Below are positions 1 to 7,956 of a DNA stretch of 64,000 nt, piece by piece. The stretch's first letter is position 1; each line of letters starts with the position of its first letter. The notes beneath the pieces are model-generated. The model had not been told where the DNA came from. It did not search any database and saw nothing but the letters and a program-made list of their open reading frames with translations. The position numbers and the translations under genes were made by a program. The DNA lies in assembly GCF_000974985.2 (NCBI RefSeq), contig NZ_LAVA02000034.1, positions 124,001 through 188,000 on the forward strand, given 5' to 3'. This DNA comes from Streptomyces mangrovisoli. GTDB lineage: Bacteria; Actinomycetota; Actinomycetes; Streptomycetales; Streptomycetaceae.

Positions 1-155
1 CGCACGCCTACTTCGACTGGACGGAGGGCGGACCGGTCAGCCATCTGATCCGGTTCCTGGTGTTCGGCGACGGCGAGGTCGCGCCGGTCACCCGTGAGGT
101 GCTGCGCCGCGCCGAACAGGACGTGGAGCGGCGGCCCCGGGTGCACGTGGGCTGA
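1..155 (+). CDS. APC-family permease, C-terminal end only (5' cut by window)
   Basis: Only the last 50 residues are present; the reading frame runs in from the window edge (first full codon at base 3) and stops at 153-155. The visible tail contains YFDWTEGGPVSHLIRF and ends EVAPVTREVL...RPRVHVG. This tail matches, almost residue for residue, the end of the complete 649-residue permease at 48212-50161 (YFEWTEGNPITNFLRF...EVAPVTREVLREAES...RPRVHVG). It is therefore the cytosolic C-terminus of a paralogous APC-superfamily transporter. Substrate unknown. Family assignment rests on that internal comparison and is firm; nothing can be said of the missing membrane part. Confidence 0.88.
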   Translation, partial: HAYFDWTEGGPVSHLIRFLVFGDGEVAPVTREVLRRAEQDVERRPRVHVG

Positions 156-173
156 CGCCCCCGCGGGAACATC

Positions 174-196
174 GGCGCCCTCGGACCGGGGGCGCC
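174..196. terminator. Candidate terminator between convergent genes
   Basis: Perfect 7-bp inverted repeat GGCGCCC / GGGCGCC with a 9-base loop in the 84-base gap between the permease stop and the stop of the phosphatase gene on the other strand. No T-run follows, as is usual in Streptomyces. Confidence 0.4.
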
Positions 197-239
197 CGCC
201 GAGCGCCCTGGGGGGATCCTCCCGGGGCGCCCCGGCACC

Positions 240-782
240 TCACGTCTTCGACCCCCTGGGCACCACCACCGCCGTCAGCAGCGCGGTGCCCGGGGCGAGG
301 GCGTGCCAGCCGACGCCGTGCCAGGCCAGGACCGCGACCGCTGAGGTCGGGAACTTCAGCCGGACCCGGTCCAGGGTGTCGTCCAGCCCGTCCCCGGCCA
401 GGTCGAGGACCAGGTCGGCGAGGCCCGGGTTGTGGCCGACGAGCAGCAGGGTCCCCACCTCGCCCGGCACCTCGCGCACCACGTCCAGGATCTCGTCGGC
501 GTCGGCGTCGTACAGCCGCGGCTCGTGGCGCACCGGCGGCGGGGTGCCCCACTCCGCGGACGCCAGCTCCCAGGTCTGCCGGGCCCGTACGGCCGTGGAG
601 CACAGGGCGAGGTCCGGCAGCCAGTCGGCCTCGGCGAGGGCGCGGCCCGCGGCGGGCGCGTCCCGCAGGCCGCGCGGCGCGAGCGGGCGCCGGTGGTCGG
701 CCGCACCCTCCGGCCAGGCGGACTTGGCGTGCCGCAGCACGACCAGACGGCGCAGCGGACCGGCTCCGCCCGGGGTGGTCAC
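240..782 (-). CDS. SixA-like histidine phosphatase
   Basis: A 180-residue protein of the histidine phosphatase (phosphoglycerate mutase-like) superfamily, SixA branch. The phosphohistidine motif RHAKSAW lies near residue 17, where RHxKS is typical of SixA rather than RHGxT. A second catalytic region, LLVGHNPGLADL, carries the other histidine. E. coli SixA removes phosphate from phosphohistidine proteins; the target here is unknown. The GTG start at 782 overlaps the TGA of the upstream gene (GTGA), so the two are translationally coupled. The long in-frame extension upstream is the shadow of the neighbour. Soluble, no signal peptide. Confidence 0.85.
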   Translation of the reverse strand: MTTPGGAGPLRRLVVLRHAKSAWPEGAADHRRPLAPRGLRDAPAAGRALAEADWLPDLALCSTAVRARQTWELASAEWGTPPPVRHEPRLYDADADEILDVVREVPGEVGTLLLVGHNPGLADLVLDLAGDGLDDTLDRVRLKFPTSAVAVLAWHGVGWHALAPGTALLTAVVVPRGSKT

Positions 783-1504
783 GCGGGGCTCCCCAGGTCG
801 CGGGTGAGGTCGAGGCCGAGCAGCCGGTCGGCGTGCGCGAACGTCTCGAAGCGGGCTCCGTCGGGCAGTTCGGGGGTGTCCTCGACCCAGGCCAGCACGC
901 GCAGCACCTCCGGTACGTCGAGGTCGTCCTCCCAGGCCGTGCGCAGCCGTACGCGTACGGCGTCGGGGACCGGCCGGGAGGGGGTGCGGGCCCACCCGGC
1001 GACGGCCTGCCGCCAGCGGTCGAGGGTGGCCTCGGCCGCGGCGAGGACACCGCCGTCGATGCGGACGGGGCGGTCGCGGGCCGTGGAGAGCAGGGCCAGG
1101 CGCAGCACGGCGGGGTCGGCGCCCTCGGCGGGCGCCGCGGTGGCGGGCTCGACGGGTCCGGCGCCGGCCACCACGCCCTCCGGCAGCGGACCGCCGAGGG
1201 CCGCCACATGGACGACCTGGGCCTCGCCGAGCCCGGCGCCGATGTCCCGGCTGTCCTCGAAGGGCCGCAGGCCGAGCGCGGCCGCCGCCGCGTGCAGCTC
1301 GGCCTGCTGCCGCTCGCCGGTCAGCAGCGCCCACACGGGGGTGCCGCCGATCTCCAGGGCGCGGACGAGGAGGTCGGCGGTGAGGAGCACCCGCAGGGCG
1401 GTGGCGTCGAACCACGGGGTGTGGGCCTGGACCCTGGTCAGGCCGCGGCGGGCGGGGGCGGCGGCGACGAGCTCGCCGGTACGGGCGTCGGTGATGCGGA
1501 GCAC
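779..1504 (-). CDS. Conserved hypothetical protein, coupled to SixA-like gene
   Basis: A 241-residue soluble protein. I do not recognise a catalytic motif. The N-terminus (VLRITDARTGELV, then LLTADLLVRALEIGGTPVWALLTGER) faintly recalls the nucleotide-binding half of class I aminoacyl-tRNA synthetases such as CysRS, but no HIGH or KMSKS signature is visible, so this is only a hint. GTG start at 1504 is chosen because the following residues look like a fold and upstream residues are low complexity. It overlaps the next gene by 4 bases and probably forms a two-gene operon with it. Confidence 0.6.
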   Translation of the reverse strand: MLRITDARTGELVAAAPARRGLTRVQAHTPWFDATALRVLLTADLLVRALEIGGTPVWALLTGERQQAELHAAAAALGLRPFEDSRDIGAGLGEAQVVHVAALGGPLPEGVVAGAGPVEPATAAPAEGADPAVLRLALLSTARDRPVRIDGGVLAAAEATLDRWRQAVAGWARTPSRPVPDAVRVRLRTAWEDDLDVPEVLRVLAWVEDTPELPDGARFETFAHADRLLGLDLTRDLGSPA

Positions 1505-1572
1505 GGCCCGAGCGTAGGGGGGCGGCGGGTCCGCCGCAGCATCTGACGCCGATTGCGACCGCCGATGACAGG

Positions 1573-1600
1573 GGAATGAGCCGCTCGGCGTGGCATGTTG
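1573..1600 (+). promoter_or_regulatory. sigmaR-like promoter of the CoA-binding protein gene
   Basis: GGGAAT at 1572-1577, a 19-base spacer, then GTTG at 1597-1600. This matches the GGAAT-N18/19-GTT consensus of the thiol-stress sigma factor SigR of Streptomyces. It lies about 40 bases before the start codon at 1639, with the ribosome site between. Judged from sequence alone. Confidence 0.55.
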
Positions 1601-1638
1601 TCCGGGGAACACCCTTTCTCAGCCGGAGGAGGCCGCCG

Positions 1639-2049
1639 GTGTACGGCGACAACGCGACGATCCGCAGGATCCTGACCGAGCTCGGCGACACGTGGGCGGT
1701 GGTCGGTCTGTCCCAGAACCACGGGCGTGCGGCGTACGGCATCGCACAGGTCCTGCAGAGCTTCGGCAAGCGGGTGGTTCCGGTGCATCCGAAGGCCGAG
1801 AGGGTGCTCGGCGAGCAGGGGTACGCCTCGCTCGCCGACATCCCGTTCGGCGTCGACGTGGTCGACGTCTTCGTCAACAGCCAGCTGGCCGGGCAGGTCG
1901 CCGACGAGGCGGTGGCCAAGGGCGCGAAGGCCGTGTGGTTCCAGCTCGGCGTGATCGACGAGGACGCCTACGACCGGGTGCGGGACGCCGGGCTCGCGAT
2001 GGTCATGGACCGCTGCCCGGCGATCGAGATCCCGCTGCTGCGCGGCTAG
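1639..2049 (+). CDS. CoA-binding protein (YccU-like Rossmann fold)
   Basis: A 136-residue CoA_binding-domain protein (succinyl-CoA synthetase alpha N-domain-like, YccU group). It shows WAVVGLSQNHGRAAYGIAQ (nucleotide-binding loop), KRVVPVHPKAERVLGE and KAVWFQLGVID, and ends with MDRCPAIEIP, all hallmarks of the family. The start is set by a strong GGAGGA at 1625-1630, 8 bases before GTG 1639; the longer ATG start at 1576 would begin inside the promoter. The conserved cysteine near the end and the sigmaR-like promoter suggest a link to thiol or CoA redox state, but the biochemical role of the family is unknown. Confidence 0.85.
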   Translation: MYGDNATIRRILTELGDTWAVVGLSQNHGRAAYGIAQVLQSFGKRVVPVHPKAERVLGEQGYASLADIPFGVDVVDVFVNSQLAGQVADEAVAKGAKAVWFQLGVIDEDAYDRVRDAGLAMVMDRCPAIEIPLLRG

Positions 2050-2051
2050 CC

Positions 2052-2168
2052 GGTGCCGGTGCTGGTGCCGGTCCCGCTGCGCAGGCAGCTGGTGCCGGTG
2101 CTGGTGCCGGTCCCGCTGCGCAGGCAGCTGGTGCCGGTGCTGGTGCCTGTCCCGCTGCGCAGGCAGCC
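2052..2168. repeat. Three tandem copies of a 39-bp unit
   Basis: Copies at 2052-2090, 2091-2129 and 2130-2168. The first two are identical and the third differs at two positions. Each contains GCTGC-gcag-GCAGC, a small hairpin. The array starts two bases after the stop codon of the CoA-binding protein and ends about 30 bases before the stop of the convergent YbaK gene. Confidence 0.95.
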
Positions 2169-2197
2169 CGACCGGTCCCGGTGCCGGGTCCGCCCGC

Positions 2198-2752
2198 TCA
2201 GACGCCGAGGCCCTCCACCACTTCCGCGCCGGGCAGTTCGGCGAAGGCCTTGCCCGGGACCAGGAGCTTGCCGCGGCGGCGGCCGCTGCCGACGAGGACG
2301 TAGGGCAGGTCGACGACGGCCGGGTCGACCAGCAGCGGCCAGCCCGCGGGCAGTCCGACGGGGGTGATGCCGCCGTACTCCATGCCGGTCTCGCCGGTCG
2401 CGGTGTCCATCGACGCGAAGGACGCCTTGCGGGCGTCGAGCCGGCGGCGCACCACGTTGTTGACGTCGACGCGGGTGGTGGAGAGCGCCAGGCACGCGGC
2501 CAGCGTGGTCGTGCCGCCGCGCTTCCCGGCGACCACCACGCAGTTGGCGGACCGCTCCAGCAGCTCCTGCCCGTAGTGCTCGACGAAGACGGCCGTGTCG
2601 GCCCACCGCGGGTCCGTCTCGACGTACACGATCTGCTCGGCGGGTACGCTGCCGCGCCAGTTCCGTACGGCGTCGGCGACCGGACCGATCAGCAGGTCGA
2701 GGCAGTCGGGGGCGGGGATCGCGGTGTCGAAGTCTCCGATGGGTGCGCGCAT
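2198..2752 (-). CDS. YbaK/ProX-type aminoacyl-tRNA deacylase
   Basis: A 184-residue protein of the YbaK/EbsC/ProX family, free-standing relatives of the ProRS editing domain that hydrolyse mischarged tRNA such as Cys-tRNA(Pro). The family core is clear: VVVAGKRGGTTTLAA with the conserved lysine near residue 78, then the glycine-rich MEYGGITPVGLP. Substrate specificity cannot be told from sequence. ATG at 2752; there is no ribosome site, but TAGCGT lies 6 bases upstream of the start (complement of 2759-2764), so the mRNA is probably leaderless. Confidence 0.85.
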   Translation of the reverse strand: MRAPIGDFDTAIPAPDCLDLLIGPVADAVRNWRGSVPAEQIVYVETDPRWADTAVFVEHYGQELLERSANCVVVAGKRGGTTTLAACLALSTTRVDVNNVVRRRLDARKASFASMDTATGETGMEYGGITPVGLPAGWPLLVDPAVVDLPYVLVGSGRRRGKLLVPGKAFAELPGAEVVEGLGV

Positions 2753-2796
2753 GGCGGCACGCTAACAGGCGGGCCGGCGCGGCCCGGAGGCGTGCC

Positions 2797-3369
2797 TCAG
2801 TGCACCGGCGGCACGGACACCGCCATCACCAGCTCCATCGGCTCGTCGCCCTCGTTGCCGTAGACATGGGGCGAGTCGGCCTCGAAGGAGGCGCTCGCGC
2901 CGGCCGGGACGCGGTACGACGTGCCGTCGACGGTGAGGGTCAGCTCCCCCGCGGTGACGTGCACCAGCTCGACGGTGCCGGCCGGGTGCGGGTCGGAGGG
3001 GCTGGACTCGCCGGGCATCAGCCGCCAGTCCCACATCTCCAGCGGGCCCGGGGCCTCGGTGCCGGCGAGCAGCCGGTTGTAGCTGCCCGCGTCGGTGTGC
3101 CAGAGACGGACCGCCTGGTCGGCGGGGACGACCCGGACCTTCGGGCCCTGTTCGTAGTCGAGCAGGGTGGTGATGCTGACCCCGAGGGCGTCGCCGATCT
3201 TGACCACGGTGCCGATGCTGGGGTTGGTGCGGGCCTGCTCGATCTGGATGAGCATGCCCCGGCTGACTCCGGCGCGGCCGGCGAGCGTGTCCAGGGTGAA
3301 GCCGCGCTCGGTGCGCCAGCGCTTCACGTTGCGCGCCAGGGACTGGGTCAGCAGGTCGAGGTCCGACAC
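2797..3369 (-). CDS. XRE-family regulator with C-terminal cupin sensor
   Basis: A 190-residue regulator. Residues about 10-65 form a helix-turn-helix of the XRE/lambda-cro type (RGFTLDTLAGRAGVSRGMLIQ), and residues about 110-185 form a small cupin barrel (HPAGTVELVHVTAGELTL ... ADSPHVYGNEGDEP) that usually binds a small ligand. GTG at 3369 is preferred: residues before it in the frame are not conserved-looking. It is divergent from a DMT-family exporter at 3525, the usual arrangement for a local repressor. An inverted repeat at 3459-3474 in the shared promoter is the likely binding site. Confidence 0.85.
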   Translation of the reverse strand: MSDLDLLTQSLARNVKRWRTERGFTLDTLAGRAGVSRGMLIQIEQARTNPSIGTVVKIGDALGVSITTLLDYEQGPKVRVVPADQAVRLWHTDAGSYNRLLAGTEAPGPLEMWDWRLMPGESSPSDPHPAGTVELVHVTAGELTLTVDGTSYRVPAGASASFEADSPHVYGNEGDEPMELVMAVSVPPVH

Positions 3370-3458
3370 GTTCCGTCCATGTTCCGATGCCGCTCGGGTG
3401 ACGCCCGCGGGAGGCAGGGGCCCAGCGACACGTACGGTCAAGTATTCTGGATGACAGG

Positions 3459-3474
3459 GTTCACTTGAATGAAC
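3459..3474. promoter_or_regulatory. Candidate operator between XRE-cupin and exporter genes
   Basis: GTTCA-cttgaa-TGAAC, a perfect 5-bp inverted repeat, in the 155-base divergent intergenic region. Further GTTCA half-sites follow at 3495-3499. It sits about 50 bases before the exporter start, where a repressor would act. Confidence 0.4.
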
Positions 3475-3524
3475 TACGGTGGGGTGCACCCGATCGTTCA
3501 CCGAACTGTACTGCGAGGCAGGCC

Positions 3525-4382
3525 GTGACAGCACTCTTCGCCCTGGCCACCAGCCTGCTGTGGGGCCTGGCCGACTTCGGCGGCGGGCTGCTGACCCGGC
3601 GCCTCCCCGCGCTGACCGTGGTGGTGATCTCGCAGGGCGCCGCCGCGGTGGTGCTCGGCGCCCTGGTGGCCGCCACCGGCGGCTGGTCCGAGGCGGGCCC
3701 CCGGCTGTGGTTCGCGCTCGCGGCGGGTCTCGTCGGGCCGGTGGCCCTGATCTCCTTCTACAAGGCGCTCGCCCTCGGCCCGATGGGCGTGGTCTCCCCG
3801 CTCGCCACGCTGAGCGTGGCCGTCCCCGTCACGGTGGGGCTGCTGCTCGGCGAGCGCCCGGGGCCGGCCCAGCTCGCGGGTATCGCGGTCGCCGTCACCG
3901 GGGTCGTCCTCGCGGGCGGGCCGCAACTGCGCGGGGCGGCGGTGCAACGGCAGGCGGTGCTGCTCACGCTGGTCGCGGCGCTCGGCTTCGGCACGGTGTT
4001 CGTGCTGATCACCGAGGCGTCGACGACCGTCACCGGGCTGTTCCTGGCGCTGTTCGTGCAGCGCGTGACGAACGTGGCGGTCGGGGGCGCCGCGCTGTAC
4101 GGCGCCGTACGCCGCGGGACGCCCGCCCTGCCCGCCGGCGGTTTTCCGTGGGGCTCGTTCCCGGCGCTCGCGTTCGTCGGTCTCGCCGACGTCGCCGCCA
4201 ACGGCACCTACGCGGTGGCCGCGCAGCGCGGCCCGGTGACCGTGGCCGCCGTGCTGGCCTCCCTGTACCCGGTGGTGACCGCGCTCGCCGCGCGCGGCTT
4301 CCTCAGCGAGCGCCTGCGCACCGTGCAGGCGGCGGGGGCGGGGCTGGCGCTGGTGGGGACGGTCCTGCTGGCGACGGGCTGA
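3525..4382 (+). CDS. DMT-superfamily (EamA) exporter
   Basis: A 285-residue membrane protein with about ten hydrophobic segments in two EamA repeats of five. The first repeat opens with LLWGLADFGGGLLTRRL, and the second starts near residue 145 (VLLTLVAALGFGTVFVLI). Family members export amino acids or other small metabolites; the cargo here is unknown. GTG 3525 is preferred over an upstream ATG at 3465 because GAGGCAGG precedes it and the extra residues are polar. Likely controlled by the divergent XRE-cupin protein. Confidence 0.8.
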   Translation: MTALFALATSLLWGLADFGGGLLTRRLPALTVVVISQGAAAVVLGALVAATGGWSEAGPRLWFALAAGLVGPVALISFYKALALGPMGVVSPLATLSVAVPVTVGLLLGERPGPAQLAGIAVAVTGVVLAGGPQLRGAAVQRQAVLLTLVAALGFGTVFVLITEASTTVTGLFLALFVQRVTNVAVGGAALYGAVRRGTPALPAGGFPWGSFPALAFVGLADVAANGTYAVAAQRGPVTVAAVLASLYPVVTALAARGFLSERLRTVQAAGAGLALVGTVLLATG

Positions 4383-4494
4383 CGCGCCCAGCCGCCCGAC
4401 CGGTCACGCGCAGGCGGGACGGGCACCTTTCCGTCCCCATGCGCTCGGCCGCCGCGAGCGCGCACCCCTCCGGACACGCGCAGGCAGCGCGAGT

Positions 4495-4542
4495 GTCCTG
4501 CGGCGTGAACGTCCTGCGGCGCGAATGTCCTGCGGCGCGGAC
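4495..4542. repeat. Three tandem copies of a 16-bp unit
   Basis: Units at 4495-4510, 4511-4526 and 4527-4542, consensus GTCCTGCGGCGCGAAT, with two to three changes between copies. The array ends four bases before the stop codon of the acyltransferase gene. Confidence 0.85.
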
Positions 4543-4546
4543 GCGC

Positions 4547-5356
4547 TCACGCGTCCCGCGCGGCCTTCGCGTCCAGTTCCGCCAGCGGGGTGGTGGTCTC
4601 CTCGTCCAGTTCCGCGAGGCGGGCCACGGTCTCCTCGTCCAGGTCCGCGAGCGCGGAGAGCTGGTCCGGCGTGACGCCGTCCGGGATCGGCACGGGGGCC
4701 GGGGTCCGCAGCGGGGGCTGCCAGCCCGCGTCGGGCGTCCAGCGCCGTACGACCCGGGCGGGGGCGCCCGCGACCACGGCGTGGTCGGGCACCGTCCCGC
4801 GGACCACCGCGCCCGCCGCGACCACCACGTTCCGCCCGATCCGCGCCCCCGGCAGGATCACCGCGCCGGTGCCGATCCAGCACCCTGACCCGATCTCCAC
4901 CGGCTCGAACCGCGGCCACTGCTTGCCGATGGGCTCGTCCGGGTCGTCGTAGGAGTGATTGGTGGAGGTGACGTAGACGTACGGCCCGAAGTAGCAGTCG
5001 TTGCCGATGGTGACCGTGGAGTCGGCGATGACATGGCTGCCGCGGCCGAGGACGACACCGTCGCCGATCCGCAGGATCGGCTCGGGCCCCAGGTCCAGGT
5101 CGGGCATCAGGCCCGCGGTCAGGGTGACCTGCTCGGCGATGATGCAGTACGAGCCCAGGTGGATCCACGGCTCGCCGAAGACCGTGCCCAGCGGGAAGGC
5201 GAGCCGGGTCGCCTCCCCCATCGCGCCGAACCGCAGCCGGCCGGGGTGCTCCGCGCTCACGGAACCCATCCGCTGCACCCATGCCCAGCCCGCGTGGACG
5301 GCGCGCTGCGCGAGTCCGCGCCGCCATGATGAGAACGTGTTCTTGCGTTTGGGCAC
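4547..5356 (-). CDS. Left-handed beta-helix acyltransferase
   Basis: A 269-residue protein. Residues about 60-215 are hexapeptide repeats ([LIV]-G-x4), for example IRIGDGVVLGRGSHVI and IGSGCWIGTGAVILPG, forming the left-handed beta-helix of the LbetaH transferases. A loop with TSTNHSYDDPDEPIG supplies the histidine expected of a sugar or amino-acid O-acyltransferase. The C-terminal 50 residues are acidic and repetitive (DLDEETVARLAELDEE). The acceptor is unknown. GTG at 5356 (VPKRKNTFSSWRR) fits the family; an ATG further upstream is possible. Confidence 0.8.
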   Translation of the reverse strand: MPKRKNTFSSWRRGLAQRAVHAGWAWVQRMGSVSAEHPGRLRFGAMGEATRLAFPLGTVFGEPWIHLGSYCIIAEQVTLTAGLMPDLDLGPEPILRIGDGVVLGRGSHVIADSTVTIGNDCYFGPYVYVTSTNHSYDDPDEPIGKQWPRFEPVEIGSGCWIGTGAVILPGARIGRNVVVAAGAVVRGTVPDHAVVAGAPARVVRRWTPDAGWQPPLRTPAPVPIPDGVTPDQLSALADLDEETVARLAELDEETTTPLAELDAKAARDA

Positions 5357-5464
5357 GCGCTCACGGTACTCAGCGCCGCCCGCGCCCATGACGGCCAAGG
5401 GCTGTGATCTTCGCCCCACCGGGTGGCGTACGGTGCGATGGTGAGCGACGAGAAGGAGACGCAG

Positions 5465-5992
5465 ATGACGCACCGGCCACTGATCACGGGCATCGCCGGC
5501 CGCGAGCCGCGCATCGACGGGCAGGCGTTCGTGGCGCCGACCGCATCGGTGATCGGTGACGTGACGCTGGGGGCCGGGGCGAGCGTCTGGTACGGCGCGG
5601 TGCTGCGCGGCGACGTCGAGCGGATCGCCGTGGGCGCCGCGAGCAACATCCAGGACAACTGCACGCTGCACGCCGACCCCGGTTTCCCCGTCACCGTCGG
5701 CGAGCGGGTGTCCGTCGGCCACAACGCGGTGGTGCACGGGGCGACCGTCGAGGACGACTGCCTGGTCGGCATGGGCGCCACGGTCCTCAACGGCGCGGTG
5801 ATCGGCGCGGGCTCGCTCGTCGCCGCGCAGGCGCTGGTCCCGCAGGGGATGGTGGTGCCGCCGGGGTCGCTGGTCGCGGGCGTACCGGCGAAGGTGAAGC
5901 GGGCGCTGACCGAGGAGGAGCGCCAGGGCATCACCCTGAACGGCACCATGTACGCGGAGCTGGCGAAGGCGCACCGCGACGCGCACGAGTGA
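5465..5992 (+). CDS. Gamma-class carbonic anhydrase family protein
   Basis: A 175-residue left-handed beta-helix protein of the gamma-carbonic anhydrase/YrdA/PaaY group. The three zinc-ligand histidines are visible: one in NCTLHADPGF and two in VGHNAVVHGATV. The conserved RGD-containing turn WYGAVLRGDVERI is also present. Bacterial members may hydrate CO2 or act as thioesterases. AAGGAG at 5452-5457 sets the ATG at 5465; the GTG at 5441 has no ribosome site. It is transcribed divergently from the other beta-helix enzyme. Confidence 0.88.
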   Translation: MTHRPLITGIAGREPRIDGQAFVAPTASVIGDVTLGAGASVWYGAVLRGDVERIAVGAASNIQDNCTLHADPGFPVTVGERVSVGHNAVVHGATVEDDCLVGMGATVLNGAVIGAGSLVAAQALVPQGMVVPPGSLVAGVPAKVKRALTEEERQGITLNGTMYAELAKAHRDAHE

Positions 5993-6058
5993 CGCCCGCG
6001 GGCGCCGTCGGCGCGACGGGCGGGGAGCCACGGTTCCCGGCCGTGACCGGGTGGACCC

Positions 6059-6709
6059 CTATTCTCCGGCCGCGGCCGGGGCCTTCTCCGGCTCCGGCTC
6101 CACCCGCTGGGCCCGCTGCGCCTTGCGCCGGACCACCAGCATCGACGCGACGCCGATCAGCACCGCCACCCCGAGGCCGGCGTAGGAGAAGCGCTTGAGC
6201 CAGTCCTCGGCGACCCTGCCGACGTAGTAGACGACCATCGTGGTGCCGCCCGCCCAGACGACGCCACCGAGCAGGTTGGCGATCAGGAACTTCCAGTACG
6301 GCATCCGCAGCACACCGGCGAGCGGGCCCGCGAAGATCCGCAGCAGGGCGACGAAACGGCCGAAGAAGACGGCCCACATGCCCCACTTCTCGAAGGAGCG
6401 CTCCGCCGTCGCGATGTGCCCCTCGCCGAAGTGGCGCGGGAACTTCCGGCCGAGCCAGGCGAGCAGCGGCCTGCCGCCCTTGCGGCCGATGGCGTAGCCG
6501 ATCGAGTCGCCGACGACCGCGCCGAGGCTGGCGCAGGCGGCGAGCACGAACGGGTTGATGCCCGAGTGCTGCGAGGAGAGCAGCGCCGCCGAGACCAGCA
6601 CGATCTCGCCGGGCAGCGGGATGCCCAGGCTCTCCACGCCGATGACCAGCGCCACCACGGCGTAGACCGCCGCCGCGGGCACGGTGTCGAGCCACTCCTG
6701 GACGTGCAA
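6059..6709 (-). CDS. DedA-family membrane protein
   Basis: A 216-residue protein with about five membrane segments. The DedA/SNARE-associated signatures are present: ESLGIPLPGEIVL near residue 25, GYAIGRKGGR, and FFGRFVALLRIFAGPLAGV near residue 115. DedA proteins are implicated in lipid-carrier translocation and membrane homeostasis. The start is a rare TTG at 6709, justified by GGGAGGG placed 7 bases upstream. The tail is charged (RRKAQRAQRVEPEPEK). Confidence 0.88.
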   Translation of the reverse strand: MHVQEWLDTVPAAAVYAVVALVIGVESLGIPLPGEIVLVSAALLSSQHSGINPFVLAACASLGAVVGDSIGYAIGRKGGRPLLAWLGRKFPRHFGEGHIATAERSFEKWGMWAVFFGRFVALLRIFAGPLAGVLRMPYWKFLIANLLGGVVWAGGTTMVVYYVGRVAEDWLKRFSYAGLGVAVLIGVASMLVVRRKAQRAQRVEPEPEKAPAAAGE

Positions 6710-6979
6710 CGCCGGTCCCTCCCGATTCGTGTGTTGCTGCCACTGCCGATGCGCGTGTTACCGCTCTTGCCGATGCGCGTGTCGCCGCCCCTGCGGTTCC
6801 CGGCAGGTGCCGCGCGGGCACCTGCCGGGAAGCCTACCGCCCGCCCTCGCGCGCGTCCGCAGCCGCAGGTCCGCGGCCGCAGGTCCGCGGCCCGAGCGGG
6901 GGCGGCCGCCCGGCGCCGGGCGCGAGACACAGTCGGCTCATAAGCCGCTCTCGGCCCGCTCTCATCGGGGTGCCCCAGC

Positions 6980-7939
6980 ATGGCGCGCATGAACGCCCCC
7001 CACTCCGCATCGGCCCCCACGCCCGCCCGTACGGTCCGCAAGGCGGTGGTCCCGGCGGCCGGACTCGGCACCCGCTTCCTGCCCGCGACGAAGGCGACCC
7101 CGAAGGAGATGCTGCCGGTCGTCGACAAGCCGGCGATCCAGTACGTCGTGGAGGAGGCGGCCGCGGCCGGGCTCGACGACGTGCTCATGGTCACCGGGCG
7201 CCACAAGCGGGCCATCGAGGACCACTTCGACAACGCCTTCGAGCTGGAGCAGGCGCTGGCCGCCAAGGGCGACTCGGTGCGCCTGGACGCCGTGCGCGAC
7301 CCTGCCCGGCTCGCCGACATCCACCACATCCGTCAGCGCGATCCGCTCGGCCTCGGCCACGCCGTGCTCTGCGCCCGCAACCACGTCGGCGACCAGCCCT
7401 TCGCCGTACTCCTCGGCGACGACCTGATCGATCCGCGCGAGACCCTGCTCAGCCGGATGCTCGACGTGCGCGACCGGCACGAGGGCAGCGTGGTGGCCCT
7501 GATGGAGGTCGACCCGTCGCAGATCCATCTCTACGGCTGCGCGGCCGTGGAGCCCACCGGCGAGGACGGGGTGGTGCGGGTGACCGGCCTGGTGGAGAAG
7601 CCCTCACCCGAGAACGCACCGAGCAACTACGCCGTGATCGGGCGCTACGTCCTCGAACCGGGCGTCTTCGACGTCCTGGAGCGCACCCCGCCGGGCCGGG
7701 GAGGCGAGATCCAGCTGACCGACGCCCTCCAGGAACTCGCCGGGCGCGGCACGGTCCACGGTGTCGTCTTCCGCGGCCGGCGCTACGACACCGGCGACAA
7801 GGCGGACTATCTGCGCACGGTGGTCCGGCTCGCGTGCGAACGCCCGGATCTGGGGCCGGAGTTCGTGGCCTGGCTCAAGGAGTTCGTCGCGGGTCTGACG
7901 GAGGCCGAGCGCTCCGGGCGGGAACGCTTCGCGGCCTGA
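6980..7939 (+). CDS. galU: UTP-glucose-1-phosphate uridylyltransferase
   Basis: A 319-residue enzyme that makes UDP-glucose from UTP and glucose 1-phosphate, feeding cell-wall glycan, galactose and trehalose metabolism. The nucleotidyltransferase loop is AAGLGTRFLPATKATPKEM near residue 27, with LGDDLID (metal site), VEKPSPENAPSNYAVIGRY and the late YDTGDKADYL motif. Length is normal. ATG 6980 or the in-frame ATG nine bases on could be used. It stands alone, with a CATAAG -10-like box about 40 bases upstream, and converges on the thioesterase gene across a strong hairpin. Confidence 0.94.
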   Translation: MARMNAPHSASAPTPARTVRKAVVPAAGLGTRFLPATKATPKEMLPVVDKPAIQYVVEEAAAAGLDDVLMVTGRHKRAIEDHFDNAFELEQALAAKGDSVRLDAVRDPARLADIHHIRQRDPLGLGHAVLCARNHVGDQPFAVLLGDDLIDPRETLLSRMLDVRDRHEGSVVALMEVDPSQIHLYGCAAVEPTGEDGVVRVTGLVEKPSPENAPSNYAVIGRYVLEPGVFDVLERTPPGRGGEIQLTDALQELAGRGTVHGVVFRGRRYDTGDKADYLRTVVRLACERPDLGPEFVAWLKEFVAGLTEAERSGRERFAA

Positions 7940-7956
7940 CCGGCTCCGCCTTGGAG

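Noticed and set aside
2576..3468. Long plus-strand ORFs across the YbaK and XRE-cupin genes
   Set aside because: They are antisense shadows of genes with clear family motifs.
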